A stretch of 64,000 nucleotides of DNA from Lumnitzera littorea (GCA_024138015.1 JAMXBB010000004.1:107744143-107808142); one strand, 5' to 3'. Numbered from the stretch's first letter, positions 13,480 through 25,942 are shown. Notes: generated by a model not told the origin, from the letters alone. Numbers and translations: made by a program.

Positions 13480-14480
13480 CCCACTTGAGAATGTTCTTAA
13501 GAGGCAAGATGGCTAAGGTAGCCGAGTTATCGCCCAGCTTGACCCTATCGAGCTAAAGAAGTCATTGACCAAGTTGCTAGACGAAAACTAGAGTTAGAGG
13601 AGATGGAAGAGGATGTTAATGAGGAAGATGTAGAGACTAACGAAGAGGAAGAAAAAGTGGTTGAATATTACTAAGCACAAAAGTGAGGAGACCAAGCTCC
13701 TCAAGGACTAAACAATGTCAAGGTCTAAATCCCACCATTCAGTAGAAGTGGAGATGCAGATAAATATCTAGAGTAAGAAAAAAAGGTTGAGAAAGTGTTT
13801 AACTATTATAGGTATACTAATGCCATTAAAGTACGACTTATTACACTAAAGTTTATTAGATATGCTACTATGTGATGAAAGAATCTAAATGTAGCTAGAG
13901 TGAGAGATGGAAGACGAAGTATAAAAACTTAGGAAGAGATTGTTGAGAGGAAGATTTGTACCCAAGACCTATCTATAGGGCACATTTGTAAAGTTGCAAG
14001 AACTTCGCCAAGAAAGCTAATCTATTGATGAATATGTGAGATAATTTCATATGCTAATTATCTGAGTAGATGCAAATGAACTCGAGGCTCGTACAGTGTT
14101 GAGGTTCATTTCTAGACTTAAATATGAGATTCGTAATGTTACAGAAGTGCAGAGGTTCTATACACTAGAAGAGGCTATTAAAATAGCGTAGAAGATTGAA
14201 AAGCATAGAAGAAATGCTCCGAGCCACCTTGAGCCTACATTTTCCTAAGCTCCTACTTTGTGTCAACCTATTCATGCCGAACTAGGGAGACCCTCTCAAG
14301 CTAAGGAAAAATATGACCGACTTGGTGATAAACGAGTAAGTTAGCATAGTCGAATGGAGGATAGGCTAACCCTAAGGACATATGAGAAAGGATAAGCTTC
14401 TAGAAGGAAGACAAGTAAGGTGAAGTGCTTCAAATGCTTGGGTTTTAGATACATGGTAGTTGAGTATTCGAATTGACGTG
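13480..14480 (+). pseudogene. Element A gag remnant
   Basis: Translation in pieces shows a retrotransposon gag domain: about 13720-13880 reads like the 'YLEWE..VE.VF....Y' core, with both tryptophans of the expected WW turned into TGA stops near 13874. A zinc knuckle follows at about 14424-14470, starting K-C-F-K-C-L-G-F. The histidine and last cysteine are lost, so it would not bind zinc. Gag would package the element RNA in virus-like particles. Many TAG/TGA stops make this non-functional. Confidence 0.65.
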
Positions 14481-14699
14481 TCATGGTGCTCTAAGGAGAT
14501 ATAAGGAGTAGGACTAATGAGAGTGAGCCAAAGGAAGAGAAGAATGCTAGAAGAGTTGAAGTTGAAGAGGAAAAGGAGACTTGTGTCTATGTTGATCAAG
14601 GAGAAATAATGACCTTAATACTGAGACAAGTGTTGAGCTCCTTACCAAGCTCCAAAGGAGACTAGAGAGAGAAATTATTCCATACAAAGTGTATCATCA

Positions 14700-15065
14700 A
14701 GGGATAGTTGTGCACCATCATTGTAGATGGAGAAAGTTACACCAACATCATTGTACAATCCTTTGCACGAAGGTTAGGTCTACCGACCTCTAAGCACCCC
14801 TATCCTTACAAGCTACACTAGCTTCATGATAAGGATATTATGCACGTCACAAAACAAGTGTTCATGCTTTTTAATGTTGGAAATGTGTAGAGGGACGAAG
14901 TGGTATGTGATGTTGTCTCTATGGGAGCTTCACATCTATTATTTAATCGGCCGTAGTTGTTTGATCGATGTGTTACTTACAACAGATATAAGAACACTTA
15001 TCTCTTTATTAATGATGGGTAAAAGATTGTATTGCAACCCATCACACCCACTAAGTGAATGAGAC
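14700..15065 (+). pseudogene. Element A aspartic protease remnant
   Basis: C-T-I-I-V-D-G-E-S-Y-T-N at about 14711 aligns with the retropepsin active-site region. The catalytic D-S/T-G triplet has become D-G-E, so it is inactive. Further on (14900-15060) come the relics of the 'LLGRPWLFDR.V' block. The same stretch has an open frame 14826-15062 in another frame, which I consider a shadow. Confidence 0.6.
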
Positions 15066-15179
15066 CCATAACCAATTAACTCGAGCTTATAAGAAGAAAG
15101 CCTTAGTAATGAGTTGAAAAGAGCTTTAAGTTGCTAAGAAGGTCGATAAGCCTATATTTTTATTGACTAGAAGATTATT

Positions 15180-15723
15180 GGAAATGAGAAATTTGGAAGA
15201 TGCTCTTGATAAGATCCAAATATTAATTAATGAAATTTTCAACCTGTTCTCTAAAGAGTTACCTATGAGATTACTTTTGATCCTAGGCATTAAACAATGT
15301 ATTGATCTATAGCCATGCGTAACCTCGCCAAATCGACTTGCCTACCAAATGAATCTTGAGTAAGCTATCGAGCTAAAAAGGTAAGTGAATGAGTTGATAG
15401 AATGAGGATATGTAAGGGAGAGCATGAGTCCTTGTATTGTACTTATCTTGCTCATCCCAAAAAAGGATGGTTCATAGCATATGTACATTGACAACCGAGC
15501 AATTAACCAAATTACTATCAAGTATAAATACCTAATACTGAGCCTCAATGACATGTTACAATAGTTATATAGTGCTCAAATATTCATGAAGATTAATATG
15601 TGAAGTAGCTGTAACCAAATTTGCATGAGGCTTGGTGATGAATAGAAGACCGCTTTAAAGACGAGGTATGGTCTCTATGAATGGTTGGTTATGCCAATTG
15701 GACTTACAAATGCGCTATGCACA
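15180..15723 (+). pseudogene. Element A reverse transcriptase, N-terminal part
   Basis: Recognisable RT blocks appear in order: a 'LPMRLLLILGIKQCIDL' leader, a 'PKKDGS' block near 15460, a 'INQITIKYKY' block near 15510, and a 'MPIGLTNALCTF' block at about 15690-15723. The frame breaks exactly where element B's LTR begins, after the target repeat TTTAT. The remaining RT, including the YFDD motif, continues at 25943. Internal stops are numerous. Confidence 0.75.
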
Positions 15724-15728
15724 TTTAT

Positions 15729-16600
15729 TGATAGGCATCAAGTTACTAAGCCTTTAACCTATAGCTTAGCCTAAGGGCTAAAGGGAATGGCAAGGCAAAT
15801 TCTCTTGCTCCAGTAGACTCCTACTAAAGCCAAATATCTCCTTGCCAATCAACTCTACATGCCAAGTTGTATGATTGCCCACTTCTTGAAGGTTTTATGC
15901 CGAATTGTAGAATGCCGAGACCATGCATGCTTACTCACTCACATCTAAGCTGACCAATTGCTTACCATCATCCTTGTCAAGAAGCCAAAAGAGAGAGACT
16001 AGACTAATCCTCAGTCACCTCTCCTTAGACAAGCAATTTGATTGTACTCTTTTGTCTTCATCCTTTAACAACATCATCAATAAATCTCTACCACGTGTAT
16101 AGGACCATGTATAGAATCTATTATACTAATTATTGATTTTCTTAAATATTCATTTTTACCTTTTGTATTCTTTGCACCTTACTTCCTTGGAAAATACCCT
16201 TTTTTTGTCTTTTCCCCTTTTTAGGTAAGTTGCTCTGACTTATCAGGTATAAATATCCTTATACTTGTAGTCAAAATCAGCTTATCATTAATATACTGAA
16301 TATTCTTCCTTATGCAAACACTATTTTGTTTACTCTCATTTCACTCTTATCCTAACTCTTAAGTAAGGCTAGGTAGCGAGTAACCTCACCAAACCAACTT
16401 ATACATCATGTCGACCTATGCTATAAGTCCTCGGAAGTTCCACTAGTACATGATATTCTTCGGACCTATTCATAGGTTTGCTTACTTTCATTTCAGTTTT
16501 TGTTCTTCCGTGTGTTTCTCTATCACTCTTTCAAGTTTTTAGTAAGCTTAAACCCATTCCTATGACCAGCCTTATTTGTTCTTGGCTGTAGTTCACATTG
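15729..16600 (+). repeat. 5' LTR of element B
   Basis: This 872-bp copy starts TGATAGGCATCAAG and ends GTTCACATTG. It matches the LTRs at 18853 and 25067, including the GGTATAAATA TATA motif near 16244-16253 and the CCTTATACTTGTA stretch after it. Confidence 0.88.
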
Positions 16601-16603
16601 TCT

Positions 16604-16615
16604 TGGTATCAAAGC
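16604..16615 (+). other. Primer binding site of element B
   Basis: TGGTATCAAAGC differs at one base from TGGTATCAGAGC, complementary to the 3' end of plant initiator-Met tRNA. It lies three bases after the 5' LTR. Confidence 0.85.
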
Positions 16616-16802
16616 GAAGGTTTCATTTGAGTTATAGTAGTTGTTTTGAAGTTATATCTATACTCTATTTTGCATATATGAAACAAAGCAAGTTACTGTG
16701 TTCGTTTAACTGTTATGTTTGCTGGCTATTAAGTTCCTGGTTTATGGAAGTGTTTATTGAAACACTTAATCAAAGAGTTTGAGAATTGAACCTATCAGAG
16801 AA

Positions 16803-18150
16803 ATGACGGACCTAAGTGTTAACGTTGGTATTGGAGATAACAATAGTAGTGTTATCCATTACAATCGACAATCTTAGGGTACTCTAAGAAGCACGGACTA
16901 GAGACTTGATGAAATAGCTAACCTCCTAATATATTTAACTCAAGTTGTTCATGCGTTAGCTTATCAACCTGCTAAAGCCATGCATAATGCCCCACAAGTT
17001 ACCCAACCTACAAGAGGTCAAAACTTAGCTTGATAAGTTTGAGGTAGAGGAGTAGGCGAACGAGTGAGGAAAAGGATTGACTTAGGAGATTTGGGAGAAA
17101 AAGATGAGGAAGAGTACTATGAGGAAGAAGAACGAGCTTAAGTGCCTCAAGCATCAAACCATGTGAAGCTTAAGATTCTGAGCTTTAATGTGTTTGGGAG
17201 TACGGATGAATACCTAGATTGGGAAGAGAAAATAGAACATGTTTTTTACTATTACCGATAAGAAGATTACGAGAAAGTGAGAACTACCGCTATTGAGTTT
17301 TCTGACTATGCTGTCATGTGGTGAAAGAATTTTTAGGCTATGAGGAGACGAAAAGGATACAGAGAGATTAATACTTGGCTTGAGATGAAGAGAATACTTA
17401 GAAACAGATTTATGCCAGATACTTATCTATAAAACACTTTTACTCGGCTTCAAGAGTTGAGACAAGGAGGTCGAACTATTGATGAGTATGTCTAGGAATT
17501 CCAAATTCTTATGATCCGCTGCGAAGTGGAGGAACCACCAGTATAGAAAGTCTTTAGGTTCCTTATTGGCTTAAGGAGTGACATTTGAGATATTATAGAA
17601 CTCCAACGATTTACTATAATGGATGAGGCCATACAGATTGCTTAACGAGTAGAAAGGCAGAGAAGGAGCTAAATGCCAACAAGAATGCCAACTAGCTGAC
17701 CTATTCGATCAAGCTGACTCGAATAGGGAAGTTATTGGACCCAGTCAAGTATTGAGCTGACCAGGAAGGTAGATATTCGAGCCAAATAGAAGGGCTAACT
17801 GACAATGATATGTCAACTCGAACATACAAGAAAGGATAAGGAACTGTTCAAAAGTCGAGCTAGATCAAGTGTTTGGATATATGGCTGCCCAATGTCCTAA
17901 CCAAAAAACTATGGTCATCAAAGGAGATGTCTCGAAGCTTGAAGTAGATAGTACTGACAAAGAACCTAAAGAAGAGAGTTTTGTTGAGAAGGAGACTTCT
18001 CAGGAGAATGAATTGATTGAAGAAAATGTGTTTGTCGAGGACTTGGATCAATTGGTCCTAATTTTTTATCATGCAATGAACTTAAAACCTTCACGTGAGG
18101 AGGAGCAAAGAGAGAAATTGTTTCATGTCACCTATAGGGTGAATGATTAA
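16803..18150 (+). pseudogene. Element B gag remnant
   Basis: The likely start is the ATG at 16803. Retrotransposon gag core is at about 17160-17640 (motifs near 'STDEYLDWEEKIEHVF' and 'FSDYAVMW' followed by TGA where a second W is expected). A zinc-knuckle tail 'FGYMAAQCPNQ' lies at 17869-17905, with the upstream cysteines lost. A long acidic spacer (17930-18100, many E and D) follows. The frame is open from 17869 to 18150 but closed by several stops upstream. Confidence 0.68.
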
Positions 18151-18573
18151 GTGAGCACACTAATTGTGGATAGTGGAAGTTGTACCAATGTGGTATCAAC
18201 TGATCTGATCACAAAATTGAAGTTACCAATCGTTGTACATTCGTATAAGTTACATTAGTTGAGTGATAAGGGAGTATTATATGTCATTTGGCAAGTACTA
18301 CTACCGATCACTATTGAAAATTACTCTGACTAAATTCTCTATGATGTACTGCCCATGTGCGCTTTCCATGTGTTGCTAGGTAGACCATGGCTATTTGATA
18401 GAAGAGTTATCTATAATGGATATTGGAACACATATATGTTCAAGAAGGATGGTAGGAAGATTGTGCTAAACCTAATGCTGTCGAGTGAAGTTAAAGTTGA
18501 AGGAGCAGGGCAAACAAGGCCAAAATTAATTATGAATCGTAGAAGACTGATGATAAGTAGAGTTGAGCTCTGA
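18151..18573 (+). pseudogene. Element B aspartic protease remnant
   Basis: V-S-T-L-I-V-D-S-G-S-C-T-N-V at about 18151-18195 keeps the D-S-G catalytic triplet of retropepsins. The following open frame (18355-18573) carries 'FHVLLGRPWLFDRRVIYNG' and 'KKDGRKI', typical of the flap-to-C-terminal part of Ty3/gypsy proteases. A TAA just after the gag part (18148-18150) and other stops interrupt it. Confidence 0.72.
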
Positions 18574-18589
18574 GATGCTATTTAAGCTG

Positions 18590-20108
18590 ACACACCGATC
18601 TTCCTATTGGTTGAACGTCTCTTAGAGTTAAAGGAACAGGGTAAACTACCCTTAAAAGTAAAAGAGTTGCTGAATGAATATGCCAATCTATTCCTAGAGT
18701 AGTTGTTGGAAGGATTACCACCATTCAAAGGCATCAAGCATTGCATTGACTTGGTACCTGGCGCTGTCCTACCGAATAAGCCAGCCTATCAAATGAGTCT
18801 TGAGTAGACTTCTGAACTCTAATGATAAGTCAATGAATTACTAAAGAGAGGGTGATGGGAATCAAGTTACCAGATCTTTAACCTATAGCTGAGCTTAAGG
18901 ATTAAAAGGGTTAGCATGACGAATCCTTCTGTTCCAATCAACGTGCTTCCTTATCGAGGTCAAGTGCTTCCTTGCCAAGTCACCCTTTATGCTATGTCGT
19001 ATAACCACCCATTTTTTTGTAGTATATCGAGTTGATGATTACTCTCCTATGCCGAGCTAACCAATTACTCGGCATCTTCTTTGCCGAGAAGTCTAGAGAG
19101 AGAGTCTGAACTGACTAAACCATCCTTACTCAGACAAGCCCATCTGCCCATACTTTTTGTCCACATCTTCTAACAACCTCATCAATGTAGTATCACCACG
19201 TATATAGTATCATGTGCAGAATCCGTTGTACCAATGATTGTTTTTCTTATATATTTATTTTTACCTTTTTGTATCTTGTACATTACTTCCATAGAAAATA
19301 CCTTTTTTGTCTTCTCATTTTTAGGCAAGTTGCCTTAACTTATGGGTATAAATACCCTTATACTTGTAATTGTGATAACATGAGATCATTCTTAATATAT
19401 ACTCTTACTTTTTCCTTGCATAAACATTATTTGTTTACTTTCGGCATCACTCTTATCCTTTCCCTTAAGCAATTTTAAGTGGCGAGAAACCTTACCGGAC
19501 CAATTCGCTCGTCATATCAAATTGAGCCATAAGTTTTCAAAAGTTCCATTGGTGCGTCATATCCTCTAGAGCTATTCATAGGTTTTGTTTACTGTTTAAT
19601 TCTTCATTTTTTCTCTTTCATACTTTTCCTCATTTATCCTCTAATGATCGACCTTATCTGTTCTTAGTCATGGTTTGCAACAAAGGGTATGTTAGGGAAA
19701 TTCTTAGCGCTTACGTTGTGCCGATGCTTCTAATGCCAAAAAGGATGAAACCTAGCGGATATATGTTGATAACCGAGTAGTAAACAAGATAACAATAAAA
19801 TATAGGTATCCTCTTTCTAGGTTGGAAGATATGTTGGATCAATTGAGTAGAGCTAAGATCTTCAGCAAGATTGATATGAAATCTGGCTACTATGAAATTT
19901 GCATAAGGCCGGTAGATGAGTGGAAGACTACTTCCAAAACTTGGCATGGACTCTATAAGTAGATAGTCATGCTATTTGGCTTATTGAATGCCCTAAGTAC
20001 TTTCATAAGACTGATGAATCATATGCTAAGGCATATAATGGGGAGGTGCGTCATGGTGTATTTTAATGACATCTTAGTGTACAACGCTGACATGCCTAGT
20101 CGCTATGA
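18590..20108 (+). pseudogene. Element B reverse transcriptase, split by a solo LTR
   Basis: The leader 'FKGIKHCIDLVPGAV' and 'PAYQMSLE' lie at about 18725-18805. The next codons run to 18852, where the B-family solo LTR interrupts, and the frame resumes at 19688. Then come 'YPLSRLEDMLDQL', 'AKIFSKIDMKSGYYEI', 'LFGLLNALSTFI', and V-Y-F-N-D-I-L-V at about 20056-20079. The catalytic YxDD has its first aspartate changed to asparagine (GAT to AAT), which would abolish polymerase activity. The frame is cut again at 20114 by the large solo LTR and resumes at 23046. Confidence 0.82.
18853..19682 (+). mobile_element. Solo LTR of the B family inside B's reverse transcriptase
   Basis: This 830-bp sequence starts TGATGGGAATCAAG and ends TTTGCAACA. 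It matches both LTRs of element B over its length, including the GGTATAAATACC promoter-like motif near 19343-19354. It is flanked by GAGGG (18848-18852) and AAGGG (19683-19687), a target duplication with one change. The reverse transcriptase frame is continuous when it is removed. No internal region is present, so it is a solo LTR left by LTR-LTR recombination of a later insertion. Confidence 0.9.
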
Positions 20109-20113
20109 ACATC

Positions 20114-23040
20114 TATAAGTCCTAAATATAAGCCTTGTAATCGTAGGATTAGGCTTAATACGTAAGATTTAGGGCAATCGGCTAAGTGATTCAATCAAAC
20201 TTAAATTATAAATTAAAGTTAGAAATATTAATAAAAGTAACCCCGTAAGTTTGAATTTAAGAAAATAAGTAATAAAATAAAAGAATATAAAATTTTCAAA
20301 TTTTAAGTATATCGCTTATTATTTATTGGAAATGTTTAAAATACATTTCGATAACTAACGAATCGTTAAAAATAAATTATATGTATACTAAAAATCATAG
20401 AATAACCTAAATAATATTTAGGAATATTTAATTATACTCTACATGTATTTACGTGTAGGTAGAAACACGCAAAATTACCTAAATTACTGAAATTAGTTAG
20501 AAAAGTGTTAAACAATTAAAGAAAATTATAAAAAAAAATTGAAGAAAAATCTGAAAAAAAAAAATCGAGGAAATAGGGAATGCTCCATATCAAGTCGTGG
20601 CAATTGAGGGAAGTAAGAAAAAAATATGAACCAATTAAAATCAAGCAACAAAAAAGGCAAAATGGAAGAGATATGAGCTTTGTCTTATCTAAATTAATAC
20701 ATAGAGCTTGCTTTATAGCCTTATAAATAGCCAAAAAAAATTCAGAAGACCATTTGGATAGTTGGAAGACTAGGAAAAATTAAGAGCATTGAAATTTGAA
20801 AGAAATTAAGGTTTTAGAAAAAAATTTATCAAATCTATGCATTTAAGGCAAATAGGCTAAACCCATACACTTAGGACCGAACCACCACTACCATCCCATT
20901 CCAAACCTAGTGTCTAGACTAGCCGACTACCCTTAGGCCGTCATTGGTGGCCAAAAACCCAAGACTCAAGTGAGTCTAATTTTTCAATCGATTTTACAAA
21001 ATTTAGTAAAATTATTAATTTTGCTTAGAAAATTATAAAATTTGTTATTATAATGTTTTATTGTATGTAGATTTAAAGAAAAATAGTGATTAAGTTTAAT
21101 CACATCTGTAAATATAAGGTTCTTAAAAAATTAAACAAAACCGAGCATGTTTAGAATTAGAAATAAATAGGCTTAGGAGTGTAGTTTAGAATATTTAAGT
21201 GATATAGAACAATACTAGGAAGCCATTTTTCTAAAATTAATTTTTGAAAATTTTAAGTAATTTTTTAACCCTAAAATGATGAGAAAAATGAGTAATTTTG
21301 GACTAATTAAGTAATTAAATGACTAAGTACCAATTTAGAAGGTAATTAGATATTTAAGAATGTTAATCTCTGATGAGATAACATAATCCTAGTATTTAGA
21401 GTATTAATTGCAATTAATATGGGAATTATATAGTAAATGTGAATAATTTGGTAATATGTGAAATTGGAATTTTAATAAATATGAAATAATAGGTTAAATT
21501 GCATAATATAATAATAATATTAATATATATTAAATCTGGTACAAAAATTAATTTTAGGTAATTATATAAAAAAATATAAATTTTTCTCATATTGAAAATA
21601 AATCCGGTACACTAATCAAGATTAGAGTGTACCGAGCGGGTTAAAATACTGAATTAAAACTTAGTATAATATCAGGATACTCGAGCTTGATGTGATTAAT
21701 TTCACATTAGGGTTCGAAACGTAATTTTAGGATTACTCATAATTGAAATAGAATTAGAGCCTGAACTGGAATCTAATTTAAAAACCGAACCACGAACTAA
21801 TATAGAATTTATTGTTAGTAAATAATAGGTATATAAGAAGAATTTAATTAAATTATAACCTAGAATATGTATCATCGAAGTATAAGTACTAAAAAGTGTA
21901 TTTATATTATAGGATACACAGAGACGAGTCAATCTGTAACTGATTAAGTGAGGGACTAAGGATTTCAAGTAAGTTGGGTTTATTATTTCACCGTATTTGG
22001 AGTACTATTTTAAAGTGTTCAGAGACTTAAGATTATATATGATTATGATTGTAAGTAGTTTTATGCATGTACTTGCGTATCTGACTTCGTATTGGAATTT
22101 GTATTGTGATTAATGATTGTTATGACTAGATTGGTGTGAAATTTTTTGAACACCCTAAATTGAACCTAATCCTAATCCACCTTAATACCCTAAATTGTCA
22201 TGCATTGCAACCCTTTAGGAGATCATTAGGATTCCTTAACCAAACACTGATACCTTAAAAAAAGATAGCGCTCGATAGCAAATTGGTCTTTTTCTCATCC
22301 TTAGTCGAATTAAGTGACAAGAGAGGAGGTGTTGGTGAGGATGAGGGCATTGGTTCGAAGGATAGTCTTAGGAGGAGCAATGTTTCCATTTCACAAACTT
22401 GGGTTTGGTTGTTGCATAACATGAAAACTCATCAACATGGATTAGAACGGGTGCAATTGCTTTGATTTCACAACTGATCGGATTACATTGTATGATGGCA
22501 CTTGTTTGTTGCATTTCATAAGAATAATTGCTTAATAACCCTGATTGTACTTATATACATTCATGAGTTTCCAATTCAATTTACTGAACTGTAGTTGCTC
22601 ATACTCGCATAAATACTTTTGCAAGTCTTGACTTTTGATTTGCGATGCCGCAATACAATTACCCAGAGGTTAGATTTCTTTTGAAGCTATAGGGAGTGAG
22701 GATCCATTGGCCCAATGATCAATTTTTGTTTAAGGTCTTGCTAGTATCTTTAGGACGAAGAACTGACATATGACATGTAATTTAGCTGACTGTTATGATA
22801 TGATGTAGAATCACCTGGAAATTTTACGGTAATATTTATGTAATTATATATATTGACTTAAGGTTTTAATTGTTATTGTAAATTTTAGTTAAATTTTTAA
22901 ATAAACTGTTTACTTTAAAGCGAGGAGTCGTCGATGCCTTGTGTAGATTATATCTATGATAAGCACTATAAGATCAGTTCCTGTTATAGGTTGGTTTATA
23001 CGACGGGACTGTTACGATTCTACGACTTTAGGGCATAACA
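20114..23040 (+). mobile_element. 2.9-kb solo LTR (family C) inside B's reverse transcriptase
   Basis: The insertion begins TATAAGTCCTAA (TG mutated to TA) and ends GGGCATAACA. It is flanked by a perfect 5-bp repeat ACATC at 20109-20113 and 23041-23045. The reverse transcriptase frame rejoins across this site. Its 2927 bp encode no recognisable protein; a 60-codon frame at 22283-22465 is isolated. A TATA-like TTATAAATAG lies at about 20722-20731. The simplest reading is a solo copy of a long LTR. Its first bases resemble the end of the solo LTR at 43024-43974 read on the minus strand. Confidence 0.8.
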
Positions 23041-23045
23041 ACATC

Positions 23046-23995
23046 TTTGAGCCGTACTAAATTTCCTCTATGCGAAGAGATTATTCGACAACCTTAACAA
23101 ATGTTGCTTTTGCTTGGAAGAAGTAGTATTCTTGAGCTATGTAGTAAGTGGAGAAGGCTTATGAGTGGATGACAAAAAGATCTATGTAATCGTTGGGTGG
23201 CTGACTCCTATTACTTATATCGAGGTAAGAAGTTTCTATGGACTCACTTCCTTCCACTAAAGGTTCATTAGGAATTTTAGCACCCTCACTACACCACTTA
23301 CTGAGTTGACAAAGAAAAATACCAATTTTAGATGGGGAGAAAAAGAGGAGAGAAATTTTGCTAAGATAAAGGAAAGATTGACCTCCGCCCCTATACTAGT
23401 TCTACCTAACTTCGAGAAAATATTTGAGTTGGAGTACAATATGTTAGGCATTGGGATAGGCGCTGTCTTAATATAGAAAGGCTAACTAATTGCCTACCAT
23501 AGTGAAAAGCTTAAGAGACCTCAACTAAACTACTTTGTGTATGACAAATAACTCTTAACATTGATTCGAGCATTGCAAGTACAGTAGCATTATCTGTTGT
23601 CGAAAGAATTTGTCATCTACACTTATCATGAGTCTTTAAGGTACCTCTGAAGCCAAACAAAGTTGTTAAAGCGGCAAGCAAGATGGATCAAATTCTTTAA
23701 AGGATTTAATTTTGTAATCAAGTACAAACAAGGAAAGAGTAACATGGTTGCAAATGCTCTTTCAAGAAGACATGTGTTCCTGACAGAATTGCAGACTAGG
23801 TTGTTTAGGTTTGTAAGTATTAAAAAACAATACTCTAAGGATCTACACTTTAGGCCCATACTTGCATGTTGTGTCAATGGAAGGATAGTAGACAAATATC
23901 ATATAGAGGAGGGATACTTGTTTCGAAAAGGGAAATTGTGCATGTCGACCTGTTTACTAAGGGAATTATTAATCAAGGAAGCCCACAGTAAATGA
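23046..23995 (+). pseudogene. Element B RT C-terminus, RNase H and linker
   Basis: After the family C LTR the RT resumes with 'FLYAKRLFDNLNKCCFC' near 23068. RNase H-like sequence follows at 23390-23660 in several frames with stops. An open frame at 23663-23995 carries 'ARWIKFFKGFNFVIKYKQGK' and 'VANALSRRH', which is the junction motif at the end of Ty3/gypsy RNase H, then the start of the integrase N-terminal region ('LLRELLIKEAHS'). Confidence 0.78.
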
Positions 23996-25066
23996 CTCTT
24001 CGGGCATTTTGGGGAGAGAAGGACCTATGAACTATTGAATAGTCGTTTCTTCTGGCCGAAAATGAGGTGTAATGTGCATTAATTTGTAGAGAGTTGTGTT
24101 ATGTGTAAGAGAGCTAAAAGTGGAGCTGAGTAAGGGAAAGTAATGCATTTGCCTGTTTCAATGAGACCATAGATTGAGTTAAGCATGGAATTTGTTCTCA
24201 GATTACTACGAACTGTTGAGGCAAAGATTCTATGATGATTATTGTAGATAGGTTTAGCAAGATAATACACTTTGTACCTTGCTTCAAAACTAACAATGCT
24301 TCAGTTATTGCTTCTCTTTTCTTGTAGGAAATTGTTAAGTTGCAAGACGTGCCAAGAAATGTAATATCCAATAGAGATCCAAAGTTCTCAAGGCATTTCT
24401 AGAGAACTATATGGCGATGGATGGGGACCAAACTACTATTTAGTATTTCCTATCACTCCTAAATGGATGGCTAAATAGAGGTGGTCAACCGTACTTTGGA
24501 ATCGTTGCTTCAAGCTACAGTGGGCAAGAACTTGGTTGATTAGGACATTTGCTTACTAATGGTCGAATTTGCTTGCAACCAGACAGTACATGAAACTACT
24601 AAGCAGACCTCCTTTGAGGTTATCTATGGTTTTAATCTCAAGCTGCCCTTCGATCATACTACTATACTTGAGTCTAAGTAAGAAGACCCTAATGTGAAGG
24701 CCTAAGTACAGTCACTTCAACACATCTACAACAAAGTCACTCAACATATCAACCAAGCTGCCAGAAGAATGTGAGAAAAGGCCAAGGGTAAAGTGACTAA
24801 GCAATTTTAGCCAAGGGACTTGGTGTGGCTACACCTCAGCAAGGAAAGGTTTCCTAGTAAAAGGAGGAGCAAGCTATCTGCAAAGCTGAAGGACCTTTTA
24901 GAATCCTTTAGAAGATCAATGACAATGCCTACAAGTTAGAGCTACCGGAAGATTATGGGGTTTCTAACAACTTCAACATTATCTACTTCAGCCTATATCA
25001 CCTAGATGGAGAGTTGATTGAAGACTATGTAGATTTGATCCTAAATCCAAATCAACCTTGAGGGAA
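23996..25066 (+). pseudogene. Element B integrase and C-terminal tail
   Basis: The integrase HHCC/zinc region (near 'LFGHFGERRTYELLN', 'ESCVMCKRAK') is at 23996-24130. The DDE core follows: first Asp kept in 'IVDRFSK' (about 24241-24261), second Asp changed to Asn ('ISNRDPKF', about 24366), and the Glu kept in 'IEVVNRTL' (about 24475-24500). The tail near 24890-25060 ('DNAYKLELPEDYGVS', 'SLYHLDGELIEDY') is the usual end of such polyproteins. No chromodomain was recognised. A short purine stretch, TTGAGGGAA at 25058-25066, precedes the 3' LTR. Confidence 0.78.
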
Positions 25067-25937
25067 TAATAGGAATCAGGCTACTAGGCCTTTAACCCGT
25101 AGTTGAGCCCGAAGGCTAGGTGAATCCTCCTGCTTTAACTAACTCTTACCAAAGCCAAGTATCTCCTTACTGATCAACTTTGCATGCTAAGCCATATGAT
25201 TGCCCACTTCTCGAAGGTTTTGTGCCAAATTGTAGAATGCTGAGACAACAACCAAACCACATATGCTTACTCACTCATGTCTAAGCCAACCAATTGCTCA
25301 GCATCATCCTTGCTAACAAGCCAAGAGACAGAAACTGGAATAGTTCTTAGTCACCCTTACTCGGACAAGTAATCTAATCGTACTCTTTTGTCTATATCCT
25401 CTAACAACATCACTAATACATCTCCACCACATGTACAAGACTGCTTATAGAATTTGTTACACTAATTATTGATTTTCTTAAATATTCATTTTTACCTTTT
25501 GTATTCTTTGCACATTATTTCTTTAGAAAATGCATTTTTTTTTTCTTTTCCCCTTTTTAGGGAAGTTGCGTTAACTTATCGAGTATAAATACCCTTATAC
25601 TTGTAACTAGAAACAGCTTATCATTAGTACACTAAATATTATTCTTTGCATAAACACTGTTTTGTTTACTCTCATTTCACTCTTATCCTAGCCTTTAAGC
25701 AAAGCTAGGTGATGAGTAACCTCATCGAACTAACTCGTAGATTATATCGAGTTATGTCGTGAGTTCTAGAAAGTTTCATCGGTGCGCTATATCCTTTGGA
25801 GCTGTTTATGGGTTTGCTTACTTTCATTTAATTTTCTATTCTTTCGTGCACTTCCCCATCACTCTTTCAAGCTTTCTAGCAAGCTTGGACTTATTCCTAC
25901 GATTGACCTTATCTGTTCTTGGCTGCGGTTTACATCA
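25067..25937 (+). repeat. 3' LTR of element B
   Basis: The 871-bp copy starts TAATAGGAATCAGG and ends TTTACATCA, and matches 15729-16600. It is followed directly by the TTTAT target repeat and then the continuation of element A's reverse transcriptase. Confidence 0.88.
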
Positions 25938-25942
25938 TTTAT

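Larger units (their letters stand above)
15729..25937 (+). mobile_element. Ty3/gypsy retrotransposon B nested in A
   Basis: LTRs at 15729-16600 and 25067-25937 bound the element, and identical 5-bp repeats TTTAT at 15724-15728 and 25938-25942 are its target duplication. Removing B rejoins the reverse transcriptase frame of element A across that site. B has a near-perfect primer binding site, gag, protease, RT, RNase H, integrase and a C-terminal tail, and two further insertions (18853-19682 and 20114-23040). Net of those it is about 6.4 kb. All frames carry stops. Confidence 0.93.

Noticed and set aside
22283..22465. 60-codon open frame in the 2.9-kb LTR
   Set aside because: No recognisable domain, and the whole interval is a bounded insertion with non-coding composition.
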